DNA of 64,000 bases from Anaerolineales bacterium (lineage in GTDB: Bacteria > Chloroflexota > Anaerolineae > Anaerolineales > UBA11579). The first letter of the stretch is position 1, and each line of letters starts with the position of its first letter. The stretch is from contig JAJTXV010000003.1 in the NCBI GenBank assembly GCA_021463845.1, forward strand, positions 186,001 through 250,000. Direction: 5' to 3'. Below the pieces are notes generated by a model, which was not told the DNA's origin, did not search any database, and was given only the letters and a program-made list of their open reading frames with translations. Below, piece by piece: positions 1 through 8,108 of this stretch. A program made the translations under genes and the position numbers.

Positions 1-2175
1 CGCTTCGGCGCGGCGGTGGCAGGCCGGGCACAGGCTGATGAGGTTCTCAAGCTTGTTGCCCTCCGCAAACGAGCGGAAGCTGCGCAGCGGCTGCTTGTGG
101 TGCACGTCCAGCGGCTCGGGGGCGCCACACACCTGGCAGCGGTGCCCGTCGCGCTCCAATGCCGCCTTGCGCACCGCCGCCCAGTCCGGCCCGTAATCGT
201 TGGCGTCGTTGGTCCACAGGCCCTGCTCGCGCAGGCGCACGATCGTGTCCTCGCCGATACTGAACCAGTAGCCATACGTATTGAGCTCGATCGGCGGCAG
301 GCTCAGCTGCCCGCCGCCCGGGTTTTCCGGGTCCACCAGGCTGCTGCCGCTCCACTGGATCTTGTCGTAGCCGGTGATCTCGACCGTGATGTTGAGCTCG
401 CCATAATGCTTGCTGCCGCCCGGCGCAGGCTGCTGCTTGTGCTCTTCCACCAGCGAGACGGTGCTGCGGCTCTTGGGCACGGTGTAGTAGTCGGCCTCGA
501 TCGGGCGCAGGTAGGCCACCTTCTCATCGAGGTCGAGCTTGTCCACGAAATACGTGCGGCCATCGTGAATATAGATAGCGTCTGGATGAACCAGCCACAG
601 CGCCGCGTTCGGCTCCACTTCGCCCACCAACTGCCATACGCCCTTGTCGTCCCGCGCCTGGATGACCACTGAGTCAGTGCTGGCACCGCGCAGGCTCACG
701 CCGCGCGAGGGCTGCTGCTCCTGCATCCAATAATATTTGCCGCCCGAAGCGCGCAGCTCGCCGCCCTCGGCCAGCAGGCGCAGAAACTCCTCCACTTCGG
801 CGGCCGGCACTGTGCCGAAGTTCTCGCCCGGCTGGAAGGGCAGCTCGAAGGCCGCGCAGCGCAGGTGCGAGAGCAGAATGAGCAAATTGTCCGGGTTGAT
901 CAGAGCGCGCTCTGGCGTGCGGCCCAGTAAATACTCCGGATGCCGCGCCAGATATTGATCCAGCGGGTTGGCCGAAGCGACCAGCACGCCGAGGGCGGGC
1001 TGCTCGCCGCGGCCGGAGCGGCCGGCCTGCTGCCAAGTGGCCGCCACGCTGCCGGGGTAGCCAGCCAGCACGGCCGCGCCCATGCCGCCAATGTCCACGC
1101 CCAGCTCGAGCGCGTTGGTGGCCACCACGGCGCGCAGCTCGCCGCTGCGCAGGCCGCTCTCGATCTCGCGACGCTCGGCAGCCAGGTAGCCGCCGCGGTA
1201 GCCACGGATGCTGCCCTCGCCCGCGGCGGTGCGGTCGCGCAGATTTTTTAACATCACTTCCACCATGCGCCGCGTGCGGCCGAACAGGATGGTCTGCACG
1301 TCATAGGCCAGCAGGTCGCTCACTAAGCGCACGCTCTCCTGATACAGGCTGGCGCGCAGGCCTAGCTGCTCGTCCACCACTGGCGGGTTGTACACCAGAA
1401 AGTTGCGCGGGCCGCGCGGCGCGCCGTCGTCTTCGATGAGTGTGACCTGGCGCTCGATGAGGCGCTCGGCCAGCTCACGCGGATTGGCAATGGTGGCCGA
1501 GGCCAGCACGAACTGCGGGCGAGCGCCATAGAAGCGCGTGACACGCGCCAGCCGCCGCAGCACATTGGCCACATGCGAGCCGAACACGCCGCGGTAATAG
1601 TGCATCTCGTCAATGACGATGTATTTGAGATTGCCAAAGAACTCGGCCCACTGGGTATGCGAGGGCAGGATGCTGTAGTGCAGCATGTCGGGATTGCTGA
1701 TGAGCAGGTGCGCCTTGCGGCGGATGTTCGTGCGGTGGTGCGTGGGCGTGTCACCATCGTAGGCCGCGGCCGGCACGCTGGCCGCCGCATCAGCTGCCGC
1801 CAGCCATGTATCCAGCTCGTCGCGCTGATCGTGGGCCAGCGCCTTGGTCGGGAACAGGTACAGTGCCCGCGCACTCTCATCGCGCAGCAGGGTGTCGAGG
1901 ACCGGCAGGTTGTAGCACAGGGTCTTGCCGCTGGCCGTGCCGGTCACCACCGCCACGTCCTCGCGCTCCCGCAGGCCGCGGTAGGCGGCCGCTTGGTGGC
2001 TGTAGAGCTGGCCGTACCCCAGGCGGGCAAAGGCCGCCGCCAACGCCGGGTGCAGTTCATTGGGCAGCGGCTCGTAGCGGCCCGGGCGGGCCGGGTCTCG
2101 GTGCCAGCGGGTGACGTTGCCGCCGACGCCGGGCTCGGCGCGCCAATGGGCCAGCAGGGCTTCCAAATTCGCCAT
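1..2175 (-). CDS. DEAD/DEAH-box helicase with C-terminal HNH-like domain (3' end outside window)
   Basis: Superfamily 2 helicase resembling the YprA/DUF1998 group, thought to act in DNA or RNA remodelling. The frame is open for 725 codons from the ATG at 2175 to the window edge. Visible motifs are Walker A TGTASGKT (about residue 80), motif II DEMH (about 188), motif III SAT (about 224) and motif VI with GRSGRG (about 387). The last 70 or so residues form a CxxC, HH, CxxCH pattern (CQVCG, DVHHKQP, CPACH), which is an HNH endonuclease-like zinc fold. In relatives the C-terminus is usually a zinc-binding DUF1998 domain; whether one follows here cannot be seen. The start was chosen because translation begins MANLEALLAHW and a TACAAT -10 box lies 7 nt upstream, so the mRNA is probably leaderless. 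The function of the HNH part is inferred from motif only. Confidence 0.88.
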   Translation of the reverse strand, partial: MANLEALLAHWRAEPGVGGNVTRWHRDPARPGRYEPLPNELHPALAAAFARLGYGQLYSHQAAAYRGLREREDVAVVTGTASGKTLCYNLPVLDTLLRDESARALYLFPTKALAHDQRDELDTWLAAADAAASVPAAAYDGDTPTHHRTNIRRKAHLLISNPDMLHYSILPSHTQWAEFFGNLKYIVIDEMHYYRGVFGSHVANVLRRLARVTRFYGARPQFVLASATIANPRELAERLIERQVTLIEDDGAPRGPRNFLVYNPPVVDEQLGLRASLYQESVRLVSDLLAYDVQTILFGRTRRMVEVMLKNLRDRTAAGEGSIRGYRGGYLAAERREIESGLRSGELRAVVATNALELGVDIGGMGAAVLAGYPGSVAATWQQAGRSGRGEQPALGVLVASANPLDQYLARHPEYLLGRTPERALINPDNLLILLSHLRCAAFELPFQPGENFGTVPAAEVEEFLRLLAEGGELRASGGKYYWMQEQQPSRGVSLRGASTDSVVIQARDDKGVWQLVGEVEPNAALWLVHPDAIYIHDGRTYFVDKLDLDEKVAYLRPIEADYYTVPKSRSTVSLVEEHKQQPAPGGSKHYGELNITVEITGYDKIQWSGSSLVDPENPGGGQLSLPPIELNTYGYWFSIGEDTIVRLREQGLWTNDANDYGPDWAAVRKAALERDGHRCQVCGAPEPLDVHHKQPLRSFRSFAEGNKLENLISLCPACHRRAEA

Positions 2176-2726
2176 GTTGCGGATTGTAGCAGGAATGGAA
2201 CGGATATTCTATGTGGTTGAGGATTGACCACAGATGAACACAGATAAACACAGATAAAAGCGGATGAAGCTGAACCACAGAGCACAAAGAGGACAAAGTT
2301 TCTACCCAAGCGGAAATGACTTTGACCACAAATTTGCCGAGCATTCCGGTTCTGGCGCGGCAGGAGCTTCCTAGATGAACAAGGGTATATAGACATCTCT
2401 TTGCGAAGGGGGCCTGGGGGAACCAACTTTGGTTCGCCCCAGCGGGGTGCGGGGCAGAGCCCCGCAAAAGAGAAGAAAAGGCAAAGTGCGTAAAGATCGA
2501 GATTGTCACGTCGCAACAAACGGCTCGCCAAAAAGCAGGTTCGCCTTGTTGTTCCTTGTGATCAAGATTGAAGAAGAAACTATTCAGTGCAGTGAAGAAT
2601 CAATCTATCAATAGACACCAGATTGCCCCATGGGAAATCAAAACAAGCCGATAGAAATCATTTTCTAAGAACTGAGGGCTTAAATCTGAATCAAGAAATA
2701 ACTTACTTGCTAGAGAAACATAGCTA
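2176..2726. other. AT-rich gene-free interval with short repeats and hairpins
   Basis: I see no gene here. At 2229-2258 there are three tandem copies of a 10-bp unit, CACAGATRAA, followed by a related ACCACAGAGCACAAAGAGG stretch. This resembles non-coding sequence scattered in many bacterial genomes that gives spurious translations such as FICVYLCSSVV. At 2416-2440 and 2448-2466 there are two adjacent hairpins (GAACCAA/TTGGTTC and TGCGGGGC/GCCCCGCA). Neither is followed by a T-run on the minus strand, so they are not obvious terminators. The stretch from about 2500 to 2726 holds nothing I recognise. Base composition is clearly lower in GC than the flanking genes. Confidence 0.6.
2183..2188 (-). 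promoter_or_regulatory. -10 box TACAAT of the helicase gene
   Basis: TACAAT on the minus strand is separated from the ATG at 2175 by 7 nt. There is no room for a Shine-Dalgarno sequence, so transcription probably starts at or next to the start codon. No clear -35 box is visible. Confidence 0.5.
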
Positions 2727-3245
2727 CTATTCTTTTCTTTGTCTCTTGGTCTTCATCTTGCTTTGACTCTTTGCTTTAGTCTTAGCTTCATTGATACGCG
2801 GTTGTTTTCTTGCAGATTTTTTAGCTGTTGGCTTGCTAGTCAAATCTCTATGACAAAATCTGCAATATGTTGCTTCGAGTCTAATAACTTCGGCGCAGTA
2901 TGGGCATTTCTTCTCTTCAACCTGATCAATGATTTTTGGTGTCTGATTAGATTGAGACTTCTCAAGTTTTTTAGCGACCCGCTTTAGAGCCGCTCTAAGC
3001 TCTTCCTCGCTCATCAACGATGAGAGAAATTCTTCTTGTTGTTGCTTTGGGATCTCGGCAACATGGCCACAAGAAGCGCAAATGATAATCTGCTTCTTGT
3101 CATAGGAAAAAGTCGGTATGAAGTAAAGTGTGAATTTCTTTCCGTATTGGAAAACTCCAAATGGCCGAATGTTGGCGCAAATTGGACAGTTATATATAAC
3201 ATAGCCTAGATGTTGCTGAAAACCTTTGTGACCCCAGATTAGCAT
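2727..3245 (-). CDS. Double zinc-ribbon protein, AT-rich, probably acquired
   Basis: 172-residue protein of unknown role. The N-terminal part (residues 1-65) has the layout of zinc_ribbon_15 proteins: WGHKG, then CPIC, a FTLYFIPTFSYDKK segment and CASCGH. The C-terminal part carries CPYCAEVIRLEATYCRFCH, which matches the UPF0547-type zinc ribbon (CPYCAExIxxxAxxCRxCxRDL). A Lys/Arg-rich tail (KTKAKSQSKMKTKRQRKE) could bind nucleic acid, but that is inference. The gene starts 5 nt after the stop of the AHCY-like gene on the same strand, yet its base and codon use (AAA, ATT, TTT) is unlike any neighbour. This suggests horizontal acquisition together with the surrounding AT-rich island. Confidence 0.8.
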   Translation of the reverse strand: MLIWGHKGFQQHLGYVIYNCPICANIRPFGVFQYGKKFTLYFIPTFSYDKKQIIICASCGHVAEIPKQQQEEFLSSLMSEEELRAALKRVAKKLEKSQSNQTPKIIDQVEEKKCPYCAEVIRLEATYCRFCHRDLTSKPTAKKSARKQPRINEAKTKAKSQSKMKTKRQRKE

Positions 3246-3250
3246 CTTGG

Positions 3251-4387
3251 TTAGTCCCGTCTATTAGTAATACCACACTTTGAAGTCAACCTTCCCAAAT
3301 TCCCCTCCAGCCCCAACTCCTCGCCGATCCCCTCCAGGTTCTCGTCGGGCCAGGCGCGGCGCCATTCGGTCAGGATCCAGCGGTCCATCTCGGGCGGCAG
3401 GGCGTGGATGCCGGGCGCATACGCCTCCGGCTGGCGCGCCCAGGCCTCCAGCGCCATCACATGGGCGGCCAACGGCGGGTCCACATAGCGGTTGAGCGTG
3501 GGCTGGGCCAGGTGAAAGTTGAGCGGCACTCGCGTACCACCCAGCACTTCGTCCTCGGTGAAGGCCGGGCCGTACTCATCCTCGGCGCCCAGGCTCACCA
3601 GCACCGGCCGGCCGGCGCGCAGCCAGGCCGGCGGCAGCAGGCGGCTGTGCAAGCCGGGTTGCCCGGTCACCGAGATCACGATGTCGGCCGGCGCCAGGGC
3701 GGCCTGCAACTCAGCCCGCGCAGCGCTGTCCAGGGCCACAAAGCCTTCAGCCGCCGCCCGCTGGCGGGCCGAGAGGCTGGCGTCCACCACAGTGACCTGC
3801 AGGCCGGCGGCCCGGGCGCGGCGGGCCACGCCGCGGCCGATCTTGCCGTAGCCGAACTGCACCGCCTGCTTACCCTGCAGCGCATCATCCGGGCGCAGCT
3901 GCTGCCAGGCCCGCACGAAGCCATCGCCCGTGCCAAAGAAACCTTCGATGAGTTTGGATCGGCAATCATCGGCGCTCACCACCGGGCAGCCGATGTGGGT
4001 GTAGTGCAGCACGCCGGTGCGGGTAACCTCCGCCGCGGCCCGCGGCGTGCGCACCCGGCCCAGCACCGCATTGACGTCGACAAAGATGTCGGCGGCCTGG
4101 GCGGCTTCGGCAAGCGGCAGCACGCGCACGCCGGCCGCGGCCAGCTCGGCCTCCACCACGGCCGAGGCCGGGCTGCGGTGGGCGTCACTCAGCACCAGCT
4201 CAGCCCCGCCGGCCGCCAGCGCTTCGGCCACAGCCAGCGAATTGCGCACCAGGATGTGCGAGAACGCAACGAGCAGCCCCGCAAAGGGCTGCTCGTCTGT
4301 ATAGCGGGCGATCAACGCCCGCAAAATGGGCAAAGTGTCTTTTTCTGCCAGCTGGGCCGGGGTGGAGAAGAGCGAGGACAGCGGCAT
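3251..4387 (-). CDS. S-adenosylhomocysteinase-like NAD-binding protein
   Basis: 378 residues with a central Rossmann signature GYGKIGRGVARRARAAG (about residue 180), of the type used by adenosylhomocysteinase (AHCY) to hold NAD. Around it are a DVNAVLGR region, THIGCPVVSADDCRSK and a later VSLGAEDEYGP segment, again reminiscent of AHCY. The protein is shorter than true AHCY (about 430 residues) and lacks the usual N-terminal SNPLSTQDDVAAAL-like substrate motif, so it may act on a related nucleoside thioether or not be an enzyme. It is the last native gene of the 8046-to-3251 operon, 12 nt after the PD40 lipoprotein. Its last 12 or so codons (ending GITNRRD) are AT-rich like the island beyond, so the native C-terminus may have been replaced. 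No strong ribosome site is seen before the ATG. Confidence 0.6.
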   Translation of the reverse strand: MPLSSLFSTPAQLAEKDTLPILRALIARYTDEQPFAGLLVAFSHILVRNSLAVAEALAAGGAELVLSDAHRSPASAVVEAELAAAGVRVLPLAEAAQAADIFVDVNAVLGRVRTPRAAAEVTRTGVLHYTHIGCPVVSADDCRSKLIEGFFGTGDGFVRAWQQLRPDDALQGKQAVQFGYGKIGRGVARRARAAGLQVTVVDASLSARQRAAAEGFVALDSAARAELQAALAPADIVISVTGQPGLHSRLLPPAWLRAGRPVLVSLGAEDEYGPAFTEDEVLGGTRVPLNFHLAQPTLNRYVDPPLAAHVMALEAWARQPEAYAPGIHALPPEMDRWILTEWRRAWPDENLEGIGEELGLEGNLGRLTSKCGITNRRD

Positions 4388-4399
4388 GGCGGCTCAGGC

Positions 4400-5476
4400 T
4401 TATGGCGTGGGGATGGGCTGGCCGGGGATGGCGCCGCCCGGCTCGCCCTCAATGGCATCATCGAGCGCCGCGATCGTGGTCACGGGCGACCAGGCCGGCA
4501 GCAACGCATACGGGCTCTCGGTGGGCAGGTGCCACGGGTTGGCCGGGTCGTCGAGCGACAGGATGAACAGTTGGAAGTTGCCCGCCCGCGAGGAGTGGAA
4601 CACCACATAGCGCCCGTCCGGAGAGAAGGTCGGGTGGCCGTCTTCGGCCGGGTTGTCGGTCAGCTGGGTCAGGTCGCTGCCATCCGGGCGCATCATGTAG
4701 ATGTCAGCGTTGCCGTTGCGCCAGGTCTCGAAGGCGATCCATTCACCATCCGGCGACCAGCTCGGCCGCCAGTCCAGGCCCCACTGGTCGGTCAGCTGGC
4801 GCAGGTCGGTGCCGTCGGCATTGATGATGAAGATCTCGGAGTTGCCCGTGCGCCGCGAGGTGAACACGATCTGCTCACCATCCGGCGACCAGGCCGGCTC
4901 GTAGTCGTAAGCCACATGGTCGGTCAGCTGCAGCAGCTCGTTGCCCTCGCTGTCCATGATGAATAAGTCACGGTTGCCGTCGCGCTCCGACATGTAGACG
5001 ATCTTGGTGCCGTCCGGCGAATAACTGGGATAGCAATCAAAGCCGGGCAGCGAGGTGAGGGCATGGTGCGCCCGGTCAGAAAGGTTCATGTAATAGATAT
5101 CGCGCGAAACGTCCGAGTTGGGGATCGCATCGTAGGCGATACCGCTGCCATCCGGCGACCAGACCGGCGCTTCGGCAAAACCATTCGGGAACTCGCCCGT
5201 CAGGTTGATATCAAAGCTGCCGTCAGGCCGCATGACCCACACATCTCGCCGCCCACCGATGCTGGCGGTATAGGTGAGCCAGCCCAGCTCGTGCAGCTCC
5301 AGGGCCGTCTCGGGCGCCAGCGTGGCCACGGCCTGCGGCTCCAGCGTTACGCGCGGCGTGCGGCTGGGCGTTGGGGTCAGGGTGGGCAGGCGCGTATTGG
5401 GCGGCGTACACGCCGCCAGCAAAAGGCTGGCGGCCAGCAGCAGGCTGGCCCCTATCGGCAGGCGCGGCGACCTCAC
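4400..5476 (-). CDS. PD40/TolB-like beta-propeller lipoprotein
   Basis: 358-residue predicted lipoprotein. A basic n-region and hydrophobic stretch end in the lipobox LLAAC (Cys at about residue 22), followed by a Thr/Pro-rich linker. The rest contains at least six PD40 repeats of the form WSPDG..IVF, each with a DLFIMDSEG or DIYMMRPDG strand, as in the TolB propeller. The protein should sit on the outer face of the membrane and mediate protein or ligand binding. It overlaps the SbcD-like gene by 4 nt (ATGA) and ends 12 nt before the AHCY-like gene, so it is co-transcribed. The specific ligand is unknown. Confidence 0.82.
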   Translation of the reverse strand: MRSPRLPIGASLLLAASLLLAACTPPNTRLPTLTPTPSRTPRVTLEPQAVATLAPETALELHELGWLTYTASIGGRRDVWVMRPDGSFDINLTGEFPNGFAEAPVWSPDGSGIAYDAIPNSDVSRDIYYMNLSDRAHHALTSLPGFDCYPSYSPDGTKIVYMSERDGNRDLFIMDSEGNELLQLTDHVAYDYEPAWSPDGEQIVFTSRRTGNSEIFIINADGTDLRQLTDQWGLDWRPSWSPDGEWIAFETWRNGNADIYMMRPDGSDLTQLTDNPAEDGHPTFSPDGRYVVFHSSRAGNFQLFILSLDDPANPWHLPTESPYALLPAWSPVTTIAALDDAIEGEPGGAIPGQPIPTP

Positions 5477-6714
5477 AGCTCGTCCTGCAGCGGGGTTTCG
5501 ATGATGTCGCGCGCCAGCTGGGTCAGCATGCTGCGCGATGCTTCGTCACTGAGCTGGATGGTGTCCCAGTAGATGTCGAGCAAGTCGTACGGGGTCATCT
5601 CGCTCACCACGCGGCCCTCGGCAATGCGGCTGCGCGGCCCCATCTGCGGGCGCTTGATGAGATGGAACTCGAAGGCGCTGGCGGCCGCCCCGCGGATGCG
5701 GGCCTCATCAATGAAGGGCTCCCATTCGCGTGGGTAATACACCACCAGGCGCACAATCGCGTCCTGCATCTCGGCCGCCGGGGGCAGCTTGGCCATGATC
5801 TCGGCCGTCACGTTGAGCTCGTTCTCCGGCGTGGCGCTGCCCGTCCAGAACTTGCGGATGTTGCGCAACTGGCGCCAATCGAGCTGGGTTTCGCCCTTGT
5901 TCACATCGGCGATAACGAAGAATTTGTCATCGCGTGCCTCGCCGAAGTCAATGCGCTCGATCGAGCCGGGATACACCACCGGGGGCTGGCCGCCCTCGTT
6001 GAGGTTCTGTTTTTTGTGGATGTGGCCCAGGGCGACATAGTCAAGGCGTTTGTCCTTGACCAGGCTGCCGGAGAGCACCAGGTCATTGCCCAGCATCACG
6101 GTGTGCTCGCCGCCGTACACCGCGCCTTGCACCGAGGCATGCGCGGCCAGCACGATCGGCAGGCTGTGGTCGGCGTCAGTTTCCAGGTAGCCGGTCACCA
6201 GGGCGCTGAGGCGCTCGGCCATCTGCTCGTAGATGTCGCCGGCGGCTTCGCCCTGGCTGGCGAGGAACGCCAGCATGCCGGAGCGCGTAATCCACGGCAG
6301 GGCGATGACCTGCAGCGGCAGATCCCACAGATCGGCCGGGCCGAGGAACTGCGGCTGGTCGAGCACCTTGATATACGGCACCTCAAGGGTGGCGTACTCT
6401 TCGAGGGCATGGGCGCGGCCCAGGCTGGGCGAGAGGTCATGGTTGCCAACCAGCAGCAACGTGGGGATCTTCGCCTTGGAGAGCTTGATCATGCGGCGGC
6501 CCCACTCGCGCATGAAGGTGGGGGCCGGGTTGCGGTCCTTGTAGGCATCGCCGGCAAAGAGCACCAGGTCGACCTTCTCGCGAATGGCGGTGTCGATGAT
6601 CTCGTCGAGCGAGCGCAAGTAGTCCATCACGCGGATCGGCAGGCCGGTGTTGGGGTCCTGGCGGCCGGTGTTGGCCATGTCAATGTGGGCGTCGGCGAAG
6701 TGCAGGATCTTCAT
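5473..6714 (-). CDS. SbcD/Mre11-like metallophosphoesterase
   Basis: 413-residue calcineurin-like phosphoesterase of the SbcD/Mre11 branch. Metal-binding motifs are seen in order: DAHID (residues 9-13), GDAYKD (about 55), GNHD (about 90), AHAS and GHIHKKQ (about 225). The capping region that follows is typical of exonuclease SbcD. SbcD/Mre11 normally pairs with the ATPase SbcC/Rad50 to process DNA ends; no such ATPase is encoded in this window. It is placed between a C39 peptidase (3-nt gap) and a PD40 lipoprotein (4-nt overlap), which is unusual company for a repair nuclease. It may be a phosphoesterase with another substrate. Confidence 0.78.
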   Translation of the reverse strand: MKILHFADAHIDMANTGRQDPNTGLPIRVMDYLRSLDEIIDTAIREKVDLVLFAGDAYKDRNPAPTFMREWGRRMIKLSKAKIPTLLLVGNHDLSPSLGRAHALEEYATLEVPYIKVLDQPQFLGPADLWDLPLQVIALPWITRSGMLAFLASQGEAAGDIYEQMAERLSALVTGYLETDADHSLPIVLAAHASVQGAVYGGEHTVMLGNDLVLSGSLVKDKRLDYVALGHIHKKQNLNEGGQPPVVYPGSIERIDFGEARDDKFFVIADVNKGETQLDWRQLRNIRKFWTGSATPENELNVTAEIMAKLPPAAEMQDAIVRLVVYYPREWEPFIDEARIRGAAASAFEFHLIKRPQMGPRSRIAEGRVVSEMTPYDLLDIYWDTIQLSDEASRSMLTQLARDIIETPLQDEL

Positions 6715-6717
6715 ATG

Positions 6718-8046
6718 TCAGGGGCTCACGCCCAGGCGCTGCAGCTGGGCAATGCCGGGGCCAAAGTTGGGGTTGAGGCGCACAGCCTCGCGGTAGTCGG
6801 CGATGGCGTTGTCGATCTCGCCAATCGCTTCGCGGGCCAGGCCGCGCCAGTAGATGCTCTCTTCCAGGGTCGGCTCAGCGATGGTGGCCAGGGTGGTGTT
6901 GGCCAGGTTGATCGTGTCCTGGTAGCGGGCGCTGTAATAGTAGGCCCAATACGGCCAACTCTGATACCACAGCATGCGGTACGGCCGCGCGTCGGGGTCG
7001 AGGCCCTGGTAGAGCTGGAAGGCATAGTCGTAGGCGTGGGCCGCGTCGGCGTACTCGAACAGTCGCACATGGCTGGTGCCTACATTGAACCAGGCGTAGT
7101 ATGCATCGAGCCCGGTCAGGGTCTCGGTATCGGCGCGGGCGATCTGCATGGCGTTGGCGAAGGCCCACTCTTCGTCAGCCCAGGGGCCGAGCGCCTCCAG
7201 CACGGCAGCCTGCTGCCCTTCGGGATAGACCACGATGAACAGGAAGTTGAACTGGCGCCAGGCCGCATGGAAATCATCGTAGGGCCAGCGCATGTTCTTG
7301 CCGGTGCCGTTCTCGCCGCCGCGCTCGTAGGTATCCTGCACGATGAAGACGCCTTCAACGTCGTCATAGCCGGTGACGAACTGGTAGTGCCCCAACCAGG
7401 AGTACTTGCCGCTGGCGTCCGTGGTGTAGTAGCCCTTCTCGACGATGGCGGGGTAGCCGGCGGCCAACAGACGCTTGAGCGTCTCGAGCTCGCCGCCCAT
7501 GCGGATGAGGGCCTGCATCCCCGGGACCTGTGTGTTGACAAAGTCCTGCATCTCGTACGGCATGACGTTCTTGTCTTCGGGCTGGTTGGGGTTGTTGCCA
7601 ATGCCGGGCTTGACGTAGCGAGCCACGTCGTCACGGTCACCCTGCCAGCCCCAGAAGTTCAGCGCCATGGTCATATTGGCCGGGCCGCAGTAGTTCCAGC
7701 GGTTGTGCTGGTCTACATAAGTGAAGCCGTCCAGCTGCACCTGGGGCGGCAGCGGCACGGCGGTCGCCTCCGCGGTGGGCTGAGCGGTGCGGGTGGGCTG
7801 CTGGGTGGGCTGGCTGATGGTGGTAATTTGCGGCTGGAACACCGCCTCTTCCGGCGGATTAAAAAAGTAGACGATGCTGGTGCGCAGCGCGTCTACGCGC
7901 CAAGCCAGGCGTTCTTTGACCGGCGGCAGGTTATAGACCAGCACGGCCAGCAGGATAACGCCGAGCAGGATGGCGAGGATGCGCAGCCATTTGGGTGTTG
8001 GCGGGCGGCGGCGTCTATTTTTGGGGCTGAGATAGGGCTCTTGCAT
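6718..8046 (-). CDS. Membrane-anchored C39-like peptidase with TPR tail
   Basis: 442 residues. A basic N-terminus (NRRRRPPTPKW) is followed by one membrane segment (residues 22-42), a Gln/Thr/Pro linker and a papain-like C39_2 domain with the nucleophile in NYCGPANMTMAL and the catalytic His in GHYQFVTGYDD, followed by VQDTYERG. The C-terminal 180 residues are helical repeats; the last is a clear TPR (YWRGLAREAIGEIDNAIADY). The peptidase domain should face the cell exterior. It is the first gene of the operon that continues with the SbcD-like, lipoprotein and AHCY-like genes. Substrate unknown. C39_2 domains can cleave leader peptides but many act on other targets. Confidence 0.82.
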   Translation of the reverse strand: MQEPYLSPKNRRRRPPTPKWLRILAILLGVILLAVLVYNLPPVKERLAWRVDALRTSIVYFFNPPEEAVFQPQITTISQPTQQPTRTAQPTAEATAVPLPPQVQLDGFTYVDQHNRWNYCGPANMTMALNFWGWQGDRDDVARYVKPGIGNNPNQPEDKNVMPYEMQDFVNTQVPGMQALIRMGGELETLKRLLAAGYPAIVEKGYYTTDASGKYSWLGHYQFVTGYDDVEGVFIVQDTYERGGENGTGKNMRWPYDDFHAAWRQFNFLFIVVYPEGQQAAVLEALGPWADEEWAFANAMQIARADTETLTGLDAYYAWFNVGTSHVRLFEYADAAHAYDYAFQLYQGLDPDARPYRMLWYQSWPYWAYYYSARYQDTINLANTTLATIAEPTLEESIYWRGLAREAIGEIDNAIADYREAVRLNPNFGPGIAQLQRLGVSP

Positions 8047-8108
8047 GAATTAAGAGCGATTCTATCATCCGCAGATTAAGGCGGACTAAAGCGGCGAGGA
8101 CGGCGCAA

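Noticed and set aside
2416-2466. Terminator for the zinc-ribbon gene
   Set aside because: Two hairpins are present, but no T-run follows on the minus strand and they are 260 bp from the stop codon.
3404-4966. Long plus-strand open frame of 520 codons
   Set aside because: Antisense to the AHCY-like and lipoprotein genes, which have clear motifs; composition is His/Arg/Gly-rich as expected of a shadow frame.
5371-8079. Very long open frame (over 900 codons) on the plus strand
   Set aside because: It lies antisense to four well-supported minus-strand genes, has no family motifs, and reflects high GC with few stop codons in that frame.
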